Part shown: in pieces, positions 14,181 through 26,290 of the stretch | Layout of the letters: every line of letters begins with the position of its first letter | Numbering within the stretch: the first letter of the stretch is position 1 | Origin: Rhynchospora pubera | Lineage: Eukaryota > Streptophyta > Magnoliopsida > Poales > Cyperaceae | Reading direction: 5' to 3' | DNA length: 64,000 bases | NCBI GenBank assembly: GCA_028095005.1 | Contig: CM051463.1 | Span: 67,122,251 to 67,186,250, forward strand | Translations under genes and position numbers: made by a program | Notes under the pieces: model-generated | Seen by the model: only the letters and a program-made list of their open reading frames with translations | Told to the model about the DNA's origin: nothing | The model's database searches: none

Positions 14181-14361
14181 CAGTGGCGGATCTAGAAAAA
14201 ATATCTAGGTGGGTCTGACAACCTCTGTTTAAGTCTTTAGCCCCACTTTTGAGTGCTCCAATGGCAAAAAATATTAACTGGGGCTAAAGGGGGACTCCAA
14301 GGGCTCGACGGCGTGAGGTGGGGCTCTAGCCCCACCCGCCCCGGTGGTAAATCCGCCCCTG
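14181..14361. mobile_element. hAT-type MITE copy 1, 181 bp
   Basis: Begins CAGTGGCGGATCT and ends in the inverted form ending CCGCCCCTG, with a perfect 8-bp target duplication GCGATATA (14173-14180 and 14362-14369). The 8-bp duplication and CAG-type ends are hallmarks of hAT elements. A second copy lies at 54462-54629. Internal sequence is GC-rich, GGGGCT-rich and noncoding. Confidence 0.92.
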
Positions 14362-14829
14362 GCGATATATATATTATTTTTCTTAATATGATGAGAATTG
14401 TATGTAAAAATTATAATTTATGCAACATATATGATTATAATTTATAAAAGATGCTACCTGTATAAATGCAAGAATTATAACAAAGAAACGCATAAGATGC
14501 ATATTCATATTTTAAAATGGTGGGCTGAGAAATGATTAAAAAATTGAAATCGCTTGGAAGCCTGGAGCCCAAATGGGAGCTGCTTTTGTTGTCCGGTTTT
14601 TAAGAACTTCTTTAGTCCCACACTTAAACAAAAAGTAAATCTTGAACGTATATAGAGCCTAGTTTTGAAGGGAAAGTTAAATAGCTGTGTTTTTGAGACA
14701 TGCGGCCTGTCAAACGTTAGAGGTGGAGGAAGCAGAAACTGTCATTTTTGTTTCGTTCCATGCACCCCTCACGCGACTTCACACTCACCTCGTCGCCTTC
14801 ATCTTGCGCCACCCCCTCACGCGCATCTC
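14362..14829. other. Intergenic, nothing recognised
   Basis: AT-rich sequence without a supported gene. A short frame at 14665-14862 has no recognisable protein content. Confidence 0.3.
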
Positions 14830-15325
14830 CTTTTATACATATTAGATACTCTTTTATACTAGTTATTTACTCTCTTATAGCTATTTAGTTACTCCCAAAC
14901 AATAGCAGAATCAGATATGAATATTATTTACTCCCTTACTTGTATTAAATACTCTCTTATTACTACTTATTTACTAGTTATTAAGTTACTCCCAAACAAC
15001 AGTGGAATCAATTATGAATGTTATTTACTCCCTCTTACATATTAGATACTCTTTTTAGACTAGTTATTTACTCCCTTATAGCTATTTAGTTACTCCCAAA
15101 CAACAACGGAATCAGATATGAATATTATTTATTACGTTGTACATATTATTTACTCCCTTATACTGATCAACTTCATCCCTTATAGTAATTTAGTTACTCC
15201 CAAAAAATGTAGAATCAGATATGAATATTATTTACTCCCTTACACATATTAGATACTCCCTTATACTAATTAATATCATCCCTTATAGTAATTTATTTAC
15301 TCTCAAGTTATAACAGAACTAGATC
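14830..15325. repeat. Tandem repeat, ~103-bp unit, about 5 copies
   Basis: TTTAGTTACTCCCAAACAA recurs, with variation, at about 14884, 14990, 15085, 15189 and 15292. Shared flanking words are ATGAATATTATTTACTCCCT and TTAGATACTC. Copies differ by several substitutions, so the array is old. Confidence 0.8.
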
Positions 15326-15384
15326 TAAACCTCTTTTTTCTTCTTATCATTCTTTATTTCTACTTCTTTCTTCCTTAACCAGAT

Positions 15385-16060
15385 CTGATCGGTATAGAAG
15401 ATGGAGCAGCGAGGGGAGGCGGAGGTGGAGATGAGGCGGAGGAGACGAAAGGCGGAGGAGAGGCTGAGGTGAGACGGAGACGGATGCGAGGCGAAAGAGA
15501 GGTGAGACGAAGCAGAGGAGAGACTGAGCCGGAAGAGAGATGAGGCGGAGGAGAGGGAGAGCCGAAAGATAGGGAGATGAGAGTAGAGGGCTAGAGGCGG
15601 AGGAGAGGGGAGGGAAGAAGTGACGGGAGGCGCGTGGGGGCGAGGGGAGGGGAGTCGTGTCGCTAGAAGAGTCGCATGAGGGAAGTTGCTGGAAGAGAGC
15701 GCGAATAGAGGGGTAAAGTGAGGGAGGGGGAGCACGAAATGAGAGAGAAGGAGAAAAGAAGGAAGGAGAGGACGCTTGATTGCTTGATTGCACAAGAGTA
15801 TGATTACTCGAAGTAATTTCCGAAAAGAAATGGTTGTTTCGTTTCGCCAAACGTAATAATTTTTTGTTCCGTTAAACGTTCCGCCTCACATTTTCTATTG
15901 ATTTCAGTCCATTTCCGTGTTCCGTTCCATTTACGTTAACAAATTTCGATTTCGTTTCTGTTCCGTTTCGGAAAACGTAATTCATTTCAGCTTTTATTTA
16001 ACGTTCCGTTTCGACGGAATAAAAACGGAAGCGTTAAAATGTTTCATCACTGACACGTCT
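15385..16060. other. Purine-rich tract followed by CGTTCCGTTT-rich region
   Basis: From 15390 to 15770 the plus strand is almost all purine (GGAGG, GAGGCGGAG). Two long overlapping frames open on the minus strand only because the tract lacks stops there. From 15830 to 16040 variants of TTCCGTTT/AACGTTCCG recur at short spacing. No gene or complete element could be supported; it may be the inside of a degraded transposon. Confidence 0.5.
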
Positions 16061-18122
16061 AGACACGCCCCAGTTCTAGATGACGCGCTGGCGGGCGAGG
16101 GGTCCACTCGGCACATGCCACCCATAATTTAGTAGGGTTGTCATGCGATGATTACCCATGTAAATAGGATCCGATACAGAAGTTCTATTGCGTACCGTGC
16201 CATATCACTGACCGAGATTATCGGGTGCGCCAGGTGGCACATCATGTGCCGAACCGGAACATAAACCTGCACCGGTTCGCACCCGATTTCGATTCGTGGG
16301 CGTAAATGCCGAACCCGAGTAACATAGCGAGCGAGCAACGAGTTTTTCTTGCACTCCTACGAGTCCAGACCATGATGAACTTGATAGAGGATGAAGGTCC
16401 CCGAATCGGATGGTCAGAAAAAAATATTCTTTGTATGTAACTATTATTATTGCTTATTAGTTATTACTAAATTACGAGATAAATATTCTTTTACCGTGCT
16501 TGGCTGGCATGTGTGACAGTGTGAGTATGTTTTGTTATTTATTACTTTAGATCAATTTAGCATTTGAGAATTCAATTCAAAGAAGATAAAGCTCATAGGT
16601 GACAAGACACCATCGTGTCGACACGACATGTGCAGTGACGCTAGTACGAAATTAACACGACACAAACATATTATCGTATTTTCTTGTGAATAATTATATG
16701 TTGTGATGATCTTATTGTGTTATAATGAAAAATCTTCAATGAATGTATTGTCATCGGATAAGTTTAACGAGTCTGGGGTCTTTATAAACATTTAATTTAA
16801 AAATAAGTTGAGAACTTGATCCTAATTTATCTTAAAAAAAAAGTTTAACGAGTCTATAAATTGGAAAAGTCTATATTTGATTTCTCATACATGTATTTTG
16901 TCTTTGTAATAACTTTTTTTTAGACTTTTCCAATTTATAGACTCGTTAAACTACTTTTGGCTAAAACAATAAGAAATAAGAAATATTTCTAAATTAAACT
17001 ACTTTTGATAATTTTTTTTGGTAATAATTGTTATTTTCCTCTCGTTTTTTTTAATAATTATAATTATGCCCAATTGCCCATCATAGTAAAACTATCTTGA
17101 CATATGGACTACGTGTTCACATTCTTACATCTCACATCAGTTGCTGCATTTATGCAGTCTTCACCTCCTTCCATGATTCTATTCCCATGATCTCGCAGTT
17201 TGATGTCCTTGTATTCCATTGTCTTGCATCTCAAATATTTCTGTTGAAACTATATATATATAGTATTTAATTGAATGTGTTTGGATGCTCCATTGAATAG
17301 GCTTGTTTACGAACCAAATTAACAAGTATCGTTCTTTGGACAAACTGTCTAGCAAAAATTAGCAACACAAATTTAGAACAAATCTTATTTGAATACAACC
17401 AAACACATCCGATATATTATTCACATTATGAAAAAAAAACTATTTCTATTATCCATTCATCCTCCATTTCATTCCATTCTGATTTATGGAGCAAACTCTA
17501 AGGCTATGCTCCAAGAATAATTTTTGAAAGCAAAGAAATGGAAGGCAACGGAAAAGGCTTGAAAAGAAGTCTATTTGAAAGTTGTTTATGTTCATTTTTT
17601 TTTTTCTCCACAACGACTATAAAAGATAGAATGAAATGAAAGAGGAGACGAGTGAAAAGATAATGTAGTTTTACGAAGGACTGTCTCTCAATCTTTAACT
17701 TCTGATTTTGGGTTACCAATTCCGGGCACCCTTATGTCCCCAGAGCATGGATAAATATCTTCTGCAGTGCTTCCATCACGACCGTCCGATTTAATCTCGC
17801 CGGTCAAAGTTAACGGGCCACACAAATTTAGATATCAATCATAGGACATCACATCATTGATCACGTCTGTTTTTTCGAAGACAGTTATAAAATCCGAATC
17901 GGATCGGTCCTTCGAATGACTTATGAAGAACAAGGAATTAGAAGAGCCGGATTGTGAAAGGGCCGGATCTAAAATTATTCAAAGACGAATGGTGAATGAC
18001 CGAGTCCGATCTAATCCTTCAATCGTAAAGATCATTTGATCATCATAAGACGTTAGAGGCTAAAAAATATTTAAAAAGATTAAAATATTAGTATTATTAG
18101 CCTTTAGAAGGGGAAGACTAGA
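16061..18122. other. Intergenic with one hairpin, otherwise nothing firm
   Basis: No gene is supported. A weak MITE-like pair (GTGTTTGGATGC near 17277 and AACCAAACACATCC near 17398) has no clear target duplication. The exception is the perfect inverted repeat at 16842-16952, listed separately. Confidence 0.35.
16842..16952. repeat. Perfect 32-bp inverted repeat with 47-bp loop
   Basis: The arm 16842-16873 (starting AGTTTAACGAGTCTATAAAT) is exactly complementary to 16921-16952. Part of the arm, AAGTTTAACGAGTCT, also occurs as a direct copy at about 16762. A transcript of this stretch would form a long perfect hairpin. Confidence 0.9.
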
Positions 18123-18278
18123 GGCCTGTTTGAATCGTATGGGAATAGGAGGAATAGCTTCTTTCTAGACATAAATTTATTATAAACGATCCAAACTCTT
18201 CACAAATTACACACTTTCCAATACTTTTTGCCTAGTAATAGACTATTTCTCTTAATCCTAAGCAATCCAAACGGAACC
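18123..18278. mobile_element. Tourist-like MITE copy A (diverged)
   Basis: Ends GGCCTGTTTGAATCG and CAATCCAAACGGAACC are imperfect inverted repeats. The interior carries the family core AAACTCTTCACAAATTACAC next to a CTTTCCAATA word, also found in the elements at 31127, 38816 and 40902. The target duplication is not clear in this copy. Confidence 0.65.
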
Positions 18279-18790
18279 AAAAAGATCAAAGACATAAAAA
18301 AATCGATCAGATTCGAAGAACCGGTCTCTTCTTTCAAAAAATAAATCCGTCTAACCCAATTCATCTTTATCCTTTTCTCAATCTGGTCCGACCCGATTTT
18401 TTTACCAAACCCAATCCTTTGAAATTCGACCTCTCTTTTTATCTTTCACTAAGCACAGCCTAAAATTCCTTTTTTTTTTTGTTCTTTCTAGAAGCAGAAG
18501 AGAAGACTGGGCGGAAATATTCTGTTCACGACCGAAGGATATCAATCCCGTTCTGAACTCGTGACTCTCTGATCGATTCGGAGTTTTGTACTAGCAGTTA
18601 CACAAAGTACAAAAAAATGGCGCGCAGTCCTGACATCTGTACTCCACTCACCCAAAACCATCAATACAAGCATTCTCTCTCCTTCTCTCTCCCACCGCGC
18701 GGCCGCTCAACACTCCCTCACTTCTCAGAGTCTCAGTGCTCGCAAGCAAAACCCTAATCCCAATTCTCACTTCCTCTACTCCAACCAACA

Positions 18791-21700
18791 ATGGAACGAA
18801 AGTCCGACGAACTCGACGCGTCGGGTCCTCCTCCTTCGACCGATCGAGCCGAACAAGCCTTTCCTCCGCCACCTTCCAAGGGGAAGGAAAAATTGGTGTC
18901 GGAGCCTTCAACAACCTCCAGACCGACTCCTAATGAAGATGAAGAGGAAGAGAGATGCGGGATCTGCCTCGCCGAGATGTCCCACTCCATTCCTGGCGAG
19001 CTCGACTGTTGCCGCCACCGGTTTTGCTACGTGTGCTTGATGGAGTGGGCCAAGATTGAGTCGCGCTGCCCCCTCTGCAAACAGCGGTTTCATTCCGTCC
19101 GGCGACCCCCTGTGCTTGGCTTGCTCCCCTCCGAGCGTGTCGTGCCAATTTCGGAGCGCAATCAGGTGACGGATATGTCTTATTGTTTCTGAGGATGTAA
19201 TGTAGTTACTTTATTGCTTTATTTCCTTCCTGCTGGTTTTAGTCGTGGCGGGAAATTTAACATTAATTGGTTGAGGTCGAGCGCGGGCTTTGATTTTATA
19301 TACATTGTTTGAATTTATTGGTTGATTATGTCCTTACCAATTTCAAATATTTCAAGTCCTTTCATGCATGGAAGATTTTTCCATTTGCTATCGACTTTGG
19401 TATCTGCATGAAAAAAGTAGCAGTTTGAAACTTTTTGAATAGTTATAAATAGAAGTGCTCCAATTATCGCATACCGTCAAATTAGATGAAAATAACATCG
19501 AGATCTTCTACTGTCCATTATGGGCACGCATGCCTGTTACTATATTTCTTACTGACTGTTCAATTACGAATATTATACTACCCTTATGGTCCCACTCATG
19601 TATCTTTTTAGGCTGTTGGCCAAATTAATGAATGATAAATTTACTTAAGAAGCAATCATGATGCTCTTGAAGGTCATATTTCAGCTATGAGCAATTTACC
19701 TTTTGTTGGACTTGTTTCTCTCATGGTTCTTTCATATCAGGTAGGATTTTTATGCAAGACTGCTTGGGTTGATACAGGAAAAGTTAACATTTCACATTAG
19801 CTATAGTTGCTGTTAGGTAAATGCTCTGTCGTTAGAGTATTATCGAGTTTGTGTAAATTATTAACTGAAGTGCATTGATGTATATTTGTTTGTATTACCG
19901 AGAATGGTTTTGTGAGTTTGTATCAGCATGAGGGAAAACCATGAATTTTTAAGGTAACAGCTCCTACTGTTCACACTGGAATGTAGTACATAGGACACCA
20001 GAGAATATAGAATTACCATCTAACTATCATTAACTCAGCCATTAGATAAGAAGACAAATTTTAATGCATAGATAGAATGAACAGTGTACAAATTTTCTCG
20101 ATCATAGCTCACTCTTTCTGTGCATAAAAAGCAATTCACTATGAACTGCAGGGAACTTTTGTTAGGCGAAAAAAAAGCACTTCTTTATAGGGCCATCGTT
20201 CCACTAGTTGGTGTTTAATTGGTGCAGTATATATCCAAATAGGATATCGTCATGCTTAATGCAACATAAATATTCACTAAATAATTTGTTGTGGCTTTAA
20301 AAAGGATTAATTCCTCTTCTTTGTATAATTTTACTTTTAAATAATGTTGACTCTTTAGCTCTTTGTCTTTGTGTTACTGCTACATGGTCTTTTTTGCTTT
20401 TTATTTTACACAATTATATTGCCCCACTAGTAAATAGAAGGAAAAATACTATTGTGGTATCTGCTTCATATGGTTTCAATTAAGATTTGACCACTAGTTT
20501 ACTTAATTAGAAAATGAGATTTTTTGAAAGTTTGGAGGGACAAGCAGCTGTGGGTTCAAATAAAATAAACTGAGAAATTTTTGTTTTTGTCTGAAAATCT
20601 GAAACTTGATCAGATAGGAAATGTGGATATTTATTTATTGAGGCTTCGATAAACAATCTGGATTTTATTTCATTTTCCTGCCCATTCAATTTGATTTCTG
20701 GGATTATGACATGTGTTGCCTGCATGTCAGGACATCTGCTACGCACTTAAATGAAGTGGCGACACATTTATTCCTTTTCTTTCTCGTGTGGTCCGCCCCT
20801 TAGCCCTATACCTCTTTTCCTCTCTCTCGATAACTCTTCCCCTGTAAATCCTAGTCTCTCTCTCTCTGTCCCATCCCAATTATTCCTTCTCTTGTTCCTT
20901 TCTCCTCTTCTACACTTCTTCTCTTGCACATCACATTTATTCGTCGTGTTTTAAGTCCAGTGCCTCTTCAGTAGTTCCCCTACCTCTCCCTCTTTTGCTC
21001 TCTTTATGGAGGTAAGATCAAAATAAAGGGGCAGGGTGAAGCTTGGACCTAAAGGGAAGGAGAAGGCAGGATTGAAGCTATTTCTTGCTTAATCTCCTTG
21101 ATTGTGGTAATTTTCTTTTTCCTCTTTCTTGCTTTTGCTCGGTTTCAGACATTAATGGCTGAGAATAGTCCTTCCTTTTACTTTATCTTTCAAATTATAG
21201 AGACGGAGTATAAAGTTTTGTTGAAAATTCTTCTTTTTCTGTTTCTCTCAGACCCAAAATTCGGTTTTCCTCTATTTATTTAGTATATGCTTGTCAAAAT
21301 CCAATAACTGAAGGATTTATGTAGCTTAATCGAGGCTCCTTGAAATTGTTATGCATGTGCAAGATTTAAATTTTATTCGATGGTAATTTGAGAGATTTTA
21401 TGGCAGAAATATTACATGTCAAAATGATGGGTCATATTTGGGGTTTGTTATAAACCCTAAATTCTTGCATGCGATAATTTTCTGCGAGTTTTCAGCACAA
21501 TGTAACTCAAATTTTATGCTCCGTTTCTGTTCGAGAATAATTGAGGTTTAACTGAAATTTCCTATCTAGTAAAACAAATTGGGCATATATGTTCATGATG
21601 AACCAGTTGGTACTTGTGTGTACACTAATTTATACCTACATGTATTTGAGTATATTAAGTTGCCACCACTGTTTAGTACAGTTGGTAGCGGCGCTGTCTC

Positions 21701-24378
21701 TATCGAGAGAGCACAGGTTCGATCACCTTGGGGGATTGCGGCATGAGTGTGTGTGAGTTGCGTGCCTACGGGCTTTAATAAAAAAAGAAGTATAATAAGT
21801 TAAACTAACTGAGACTTAAGAAGGAAGAAAGGAATTGGTATTGTTAGCCAATTGTTTGAATTCTATCGTACTTGCACTTCTGTTTCTTATTCCAAATAGC
21901 ATGCATCTTTTTCCCCTTGTTTTAAGCAATGCTACCAGTGTCATTTAGCTTGCTGTTATGGTTCTGATAAGGCAGGGTTGACTTGGTTATTATGTTATAA
22001 TTTCTTTATATTTGAAGTTTGATCGTTTTGAAAGTGGGTTCTGTTGGGCTGAAGTGCTTATATTCTGAAATGTGATTTCTGATATATACCAGCCTTCTAT
22101 TTTCCAATTATACTTTTGTTATTAGGCTTACTTAAAATAGCTATCTTTGTGGAGAGCTGTTGTAAACAGAAATATATTATTTTGATGCAGACCTGTTATA
22201 CTTTTGTTTCTAGGGTTGCATACTTAAAATAGCTTTCTTTCTGGATAATCTTCTGTAAACAGAAATTATTATTTTGATGCAAACCTTGAGATGTATTCTC
22301 CAACTATATTTGAATTCTTTTCTGTCGTGGCATTGCCCTTGTAGATAAATTTATGATATAAATTCTTGTAAGGTAACTTGTAACTGAGCCTTCTGTGTAT
22401 ATGGGAAACATATACGTGTGATGGAAGTTGTCACATCAGATGTGACGACCCTGACACCGGGAGTAGTATCTAGAGTATTCCATGGTCCTGATACCTGGAT
22501 CAGGTCCCTCCTCCCCATAGGCCTGGCTCTGTGCCTGTCTAATTTTACCTATTTTTTGCATTGCATTCCTTGAGACTCCTCTGTATATCATTCACAAAGG
22601 CATAATTTCAGCACATTCAAAGAAAATATGAAGCAATTGGAGAAACAACAAATATAAATTTTGAAGGGTTATTGTTCTATTTACAGAATAACAGTACTTT
22701 CTTTATTTCTTTACCATATTAGTTCTGTCATTCATACTTCTCTGTATTTATTTCTAAGCAGGTGTATCATCCTCTAGGGATGGAAAGCTCAGCAGTAGAC
22801 AGTCTGCACCCGAATCCAAACTGCTTTGTCTGCCACTCATCAGAGAAGGATGCATATCTCGTGATGTGTGAGTTATGCAATTCCACTTGCCACACTTACT
22901 GTGTTGGTCTCGGGGTTGATATACCAGAAGGTGAATACTGCCCTGACTGCACCATTGTCAAAAGCGAATACTTGAAAACCCAACCAGATGGCGAGTCTCC
23001 ATTTACCGATCAAGAAACCATGGAAAAAATAAGGAAGATTCGGCAAGGTGGCTCAAGTATATCACTAAGTAACTTCAGAGCTGACCGTAATGAAAGCGGT
23101 ACCATGTACTCAGTACTTCATGCTGATCGCAGAGATACAAGAAGTCTGAGTGAGAGGCATCAAAGAGAGGCACGCGTACAACTTTTACGTGAGAATTGGC
23201 CTCGGATACAGTCTGGTGAGTTGCAATTCTCAGATCTTTTAAGAGAGAATACAAGTGCCACAACCAATTCTGAAGCGGCAACAGAACAAGGTTGCCGAGA
23301 GGCAGATATTAATAAAGCCTGGAAAATGATGGACAGAGCTAGATCTGCTCATGTCGATACTGCACCTAAGAACCCGACCAAATCAAGTTTTCCGGTTTCA
23401 AAAGGTGGAAATTCTGTATGCCGCAAATTCTGGGCCCCTAAACTGAACCTGAGAGAAACAAAAGGAACAGGAGGAAGTTCAAGCACTCATTATTCCAATC
23501 CTGACGCAGCTCCTCATAACAATGGCCGGTATGAACTCTCAAACAAGTGCGCAGCTCAAGGAAGGTACAACAAACAAGTTCAACAGTCGGGGCCCATGTC
23601 TGGTGAATTCCATTTTCAAGTTAAGCCAGAAAGTAACTGGGGGAGTTGGACTGGCAGTGATGATACTGTTTCTAGAGATCTGTGTAAGAGAAGAAAGATT
23701 GAGATGGGCCAAGACCAAGATAAAGAGGTTTTTGCAATGCCAGACAAAAGAGAGGGTAGTAAGCATGAGGTTCAGACCCTGATTAAGCTCAGTTTGAAGG
23801 CGTTGGACAAAGACAAGAAATTAGGTATTGCCTTCTCTTTTTCTAATTTTATGGTGTTCTAACCTGATTAAACTGCACCGTAGACATTACAGTTGGTGTT
23901 ATTTCTGTGTCACTATTTCTAGGGCTATCTATTTTTTTTACTTGTACCTGAACTGTTGCTATTTTAAAAAGAAAACAACCCACTAGAAACTAGGTTCCCA
24001 ATCAGGGATAACTAGCATTGCTAAAGGATCCTTGCCTGTTTACTAGGAACAATTTTGACAGTCTTATTGTGCTTCTATTTGTGATCTTCAAATGTTAACT
24101 GCAGAACTTTTGGGAAGGTGGATAAAAAGTATGGTCTCTTAATTTTATTTTCTTTTTCAGGCAAGAATAGATATAAGGAAATTGCTAGAATTTCAACTCA
24201 TACAATTTTGGCTGCATGTGGTATGGAGCACTCTGAATCAGTTGCTCGACCCTTCTCTAGAGTGTCCTGCAACCACCCGGGTGAGATTGAGTCGCGTTTG
24301 TTGCCTGGGTCTTGCCAGAAATGCTTCCGCACTTTCTTAGAAGAGATTGTGGAGTCTGTGTTTATGGAGAAAAAATAG
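18791..24378 (+). CDS. RING and PHD zinc-finger protein (putative E3 ligase / chromatin reader)
   Basis: Three exons join in frame: 18791-19165, 22762-23824 and 24161-24378, giving 551 aa. The start is the first ATG after a pyrimidine-rich leader. A C3HC4 RING lies at residues 56-96 (C56, C59, C74, H76, C79, C82, C93, C96). A C4HC3 PHD finger lies at 146-188 (C146, C149, C161, C164, H169, C172, C185, C188). Exon 1 encodes the RING and exon 2 the PHD. The middle is low-complexity. A conserved-looking C-terminal block starts near THTILAACGMEHS and ends with a CxxC pair. RING suggests ubiquitin transfer and PHD suggests histone-tail binding, as in PHRF1-like proteins; substrate unknown. Reading through the first donor gives a short RING-only form stopping at 19192. 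A broken second copy follows at 24960. Confidence 0.9.
19166..22761 (+). other. 3.6-kb first intron of the RING-PHD gene
   Basis: Bounded by CAG|GTGACG and TAAGCAG|GTG. It carries a pyrimidine-rich stretch (20800-21000) and the SINE at 21662. Parts near 19440-19650 match the duplicated intron at 25843-26290. No independent gene seen. Confidence 0.7.
21662..21788 (+). mobile_element. tRNA-derived SINE, ~127 bp
   Basis: Contains a pol III A-box-like TAGTACAGTTGGTAGCG and B-box-like GGTTCGATCAC at tRNA-like spacing, then a tRNA-unrelated body and an A-rich tail. Direct repeats AGTATATTAAGTT (21649-21661) and AGTATAATAAGTT (21789-21801) form a 13-bp target duplication with one mismatch. It resembles plant Au-type SINEs and lies inside the RING-PHD intron. 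Confidence 0.85.
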
Positions 24379-24959
24379 AGCCATGTTAGTTCTGGTTAAA
24401 GAGTATAATTATGCTTCATAAATAGTTTATGTCTTTGCTGTAGCAGTAAGAAGCCGCTTTGCTGTATGCTGGAAACACCTTTTGCAGATGTAAGTTAAGG
24501 AGTTTGTGCCTGTGTCAAAGGAGTTTTATCCAGTATGTAAAGTTAGCAAAAATCTTAAAACTTTTCATGATTGGACTACCTGTGCTTGTGAAAAACTAGT
24601 TATAACATATAACTGGAATTGCTTCTCCTAAAATGTTTAAATTTAGACTTATAGTTAGTAATTATATGAGAGTGTATATAATCTTTTTTCCCCTCTCTTT
24701 TTAATATATGGATGAAAGAGCATCAAAAGAATTTACAGAAACAAGTTCAAAATTTTCAGACCCCAAAATTTGATTCCAGACGTTTCAGAAGAAAGCTCTA
24801 CGTACCCTGAATTTAAGTTTTACGGTTTACAGTAATTATTGTTTATTTCAGATTTATATTGATTCAAATCCATATTTAAAATGTTTAATTATTTTTAAGA
24901 TATTAGGTAAATTGAACAGTTTGAATTTTTTTGTACTGTTGCATTTATACTTCTGTATT
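24379..24959. other. 3' flank of RING-PHD gene
   Basis: Should include the 3' untranslated region. The last ~60 bases (TACTTCTGTATTAATGTTTA) match the end of intron 1 and so belong to the duplicated copy that follows. Confidence 0.5.
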
Positions 24960-26290
24960 AATGTTTAAGCAGGTGTAACATCCTTTAGGGATTGAAATCT
25001 CAGCTGTGAACAGTGCATCTGGAATCAAAGTGCATTGTCTGCCACTCGTCAAATGCATTTAATGAGTTGTGATTCATGCAAGAATGGCAACACTAGCTGT
25101 GTTGGTCTCAGGGCTGATATACCATTCTGCCCTGATTGCCCTGACTGCACCATCTGTCATAGACATTTGAATACTCAACCTGATGATGAGTCTCCTTTCC
25201 CTATTCAAGAAACTAACAAGGAAGAGTTGGCTTGGTGGAAGCCTAAAAAATTAACGTTTGAGGTGGATTATCAAAAAGGCTCGAATCAGATACCCAATGA
25301 AGAGGGAGAGAAGTGTGAGATCTGCCTCATCGGGACAACCCAGTCGATAGACGGCGAGATCAACACTTGAAATCACCACTGTTAAGATTTACATGGGTGA
25401 TGGAGTGAGTTGAGATCGAATCATGCTGCTTCCTCAGCAAACAGCAGTTTGGTAATCCAGTGACTTACACTAACCAGTTTGTCCCCTTCCGAACATGTTG
25501 TGAAATTTCTGAGCATAATCAGGTGACTAATCTGTCCCATTGTTTTATGGATTGCATGTTCAATTCACGACTCAATATTTGGATCAGCTGCTATGCATTG
25601 GAAAACAAGCTTTTTGGAGATGAGTAAAAAACTTAAGGGTTTCATAGCATTTTACAAATATTAATTTGTTCTTTGAGTTGCAGGAGCATCTAAGGAGGTA
25701 ATCTGATGGGATATTATAGTAAAATGCCTATTGTAGGAAGTAAAATTAATTATATATATTAAATATTAATCTGTACATTGTAACTCCTTGTAAAAGGAAA
25801 AAAAAAAACTTAATAAAAGTACACCGTACACGAAATTATGGTATCCCAAAATAGAAGTGCTCCAACCATTGCAAAACGTTGAATTAGATTTAAGTAACAT
25901 TGAGATGTACTGCAGTGTGCAAATATGATATAAGACGAGTTCCAATGTCCATTATAGGCATGTACGCTGGTTCTAATTTTCCTTACTGAATGTGACAATC
26001 AGGAACATTATACTTTCTGTATTCATTATGGCCCCACTAATTTAGGCCCTGATCAAAATGATTTTTACGCGGGATATCATTTCATTTGAATTGATTTCTC
26101 ATTATTTCATCGGATCTAATTACATGGGAATCCCAACCAAATGACACCAAATCCGTTCATTATGATAAAAAATTTTCCAATGAAATGAAATCCCATGTTA
26201 AAAAAAAGGGATTTTGATCAGGGCTTTAGCATTTTATGATCTGTCCAAATTAATGATTGATAAATTTAATAATATTTTTACATTAGTAAT
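24960..26290 (+). pseudogene. Rearranged, broken copy of the RING-PHD gene
   Basis: 24972-25235 matches the start of exon 2 (intron-end AAGCAGGTGTAACATCC, then the PHD region). The second codon has become a stop, and several zinc ligands are lost or displaced. From about 25285 the sequence switches to exon 1: a damaged RING start (CEICLIGTTQSI) follows, then GAGCATAATCAGGTGACTAA at about 25515, which matches the exon-1 donor. Intron-1 homology continues (AATAGAAGTGCTCCAA near 25850; CCAAATTAATG near 26247) and is interrupted by a MITE. Order is therefore PHD then RING, opposite to the intact gene, which needs at least two duplication or deletion steps. A 111-codon frame across both parts is unlikely to be functional. 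Confidence 0.85.
26045..26225. mobile_element. Harbinger/Tourist-type MITE, family 2, copy 1
   Basis: Ends GGCCCTGATCAAAA and TTTTGATCAGGGCT are inverted. A TTA target duplication is present at 26042-26044 and 26226-26228. A related copy is at 29943-30141. It split the duplicated RING-PHD intron, since the flanks rejoin into sequence matching 19590-19650. Confidence 0.85.

Noticed and set aside
15325..15850. Two overlapping 156- and 167-codon minus-strand frames rich in S, P and L
   Set aside because: Open only because the opposite strand is a purine tract without stop codons; no start context, domain or splice structure.
17270..17412. MITE-like pair GTGTTTGGATGC / CAAACACATCC
   Set aside because: Inverted ends are short and no target duplication could be read.
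21671..21735. Candidate tRNA gene
   Set aside because: A- and B-box-like sequences are present but no acceptor or anticodon stem folds properly. The A-tail and 13-bp target duplication show it is a SINE.
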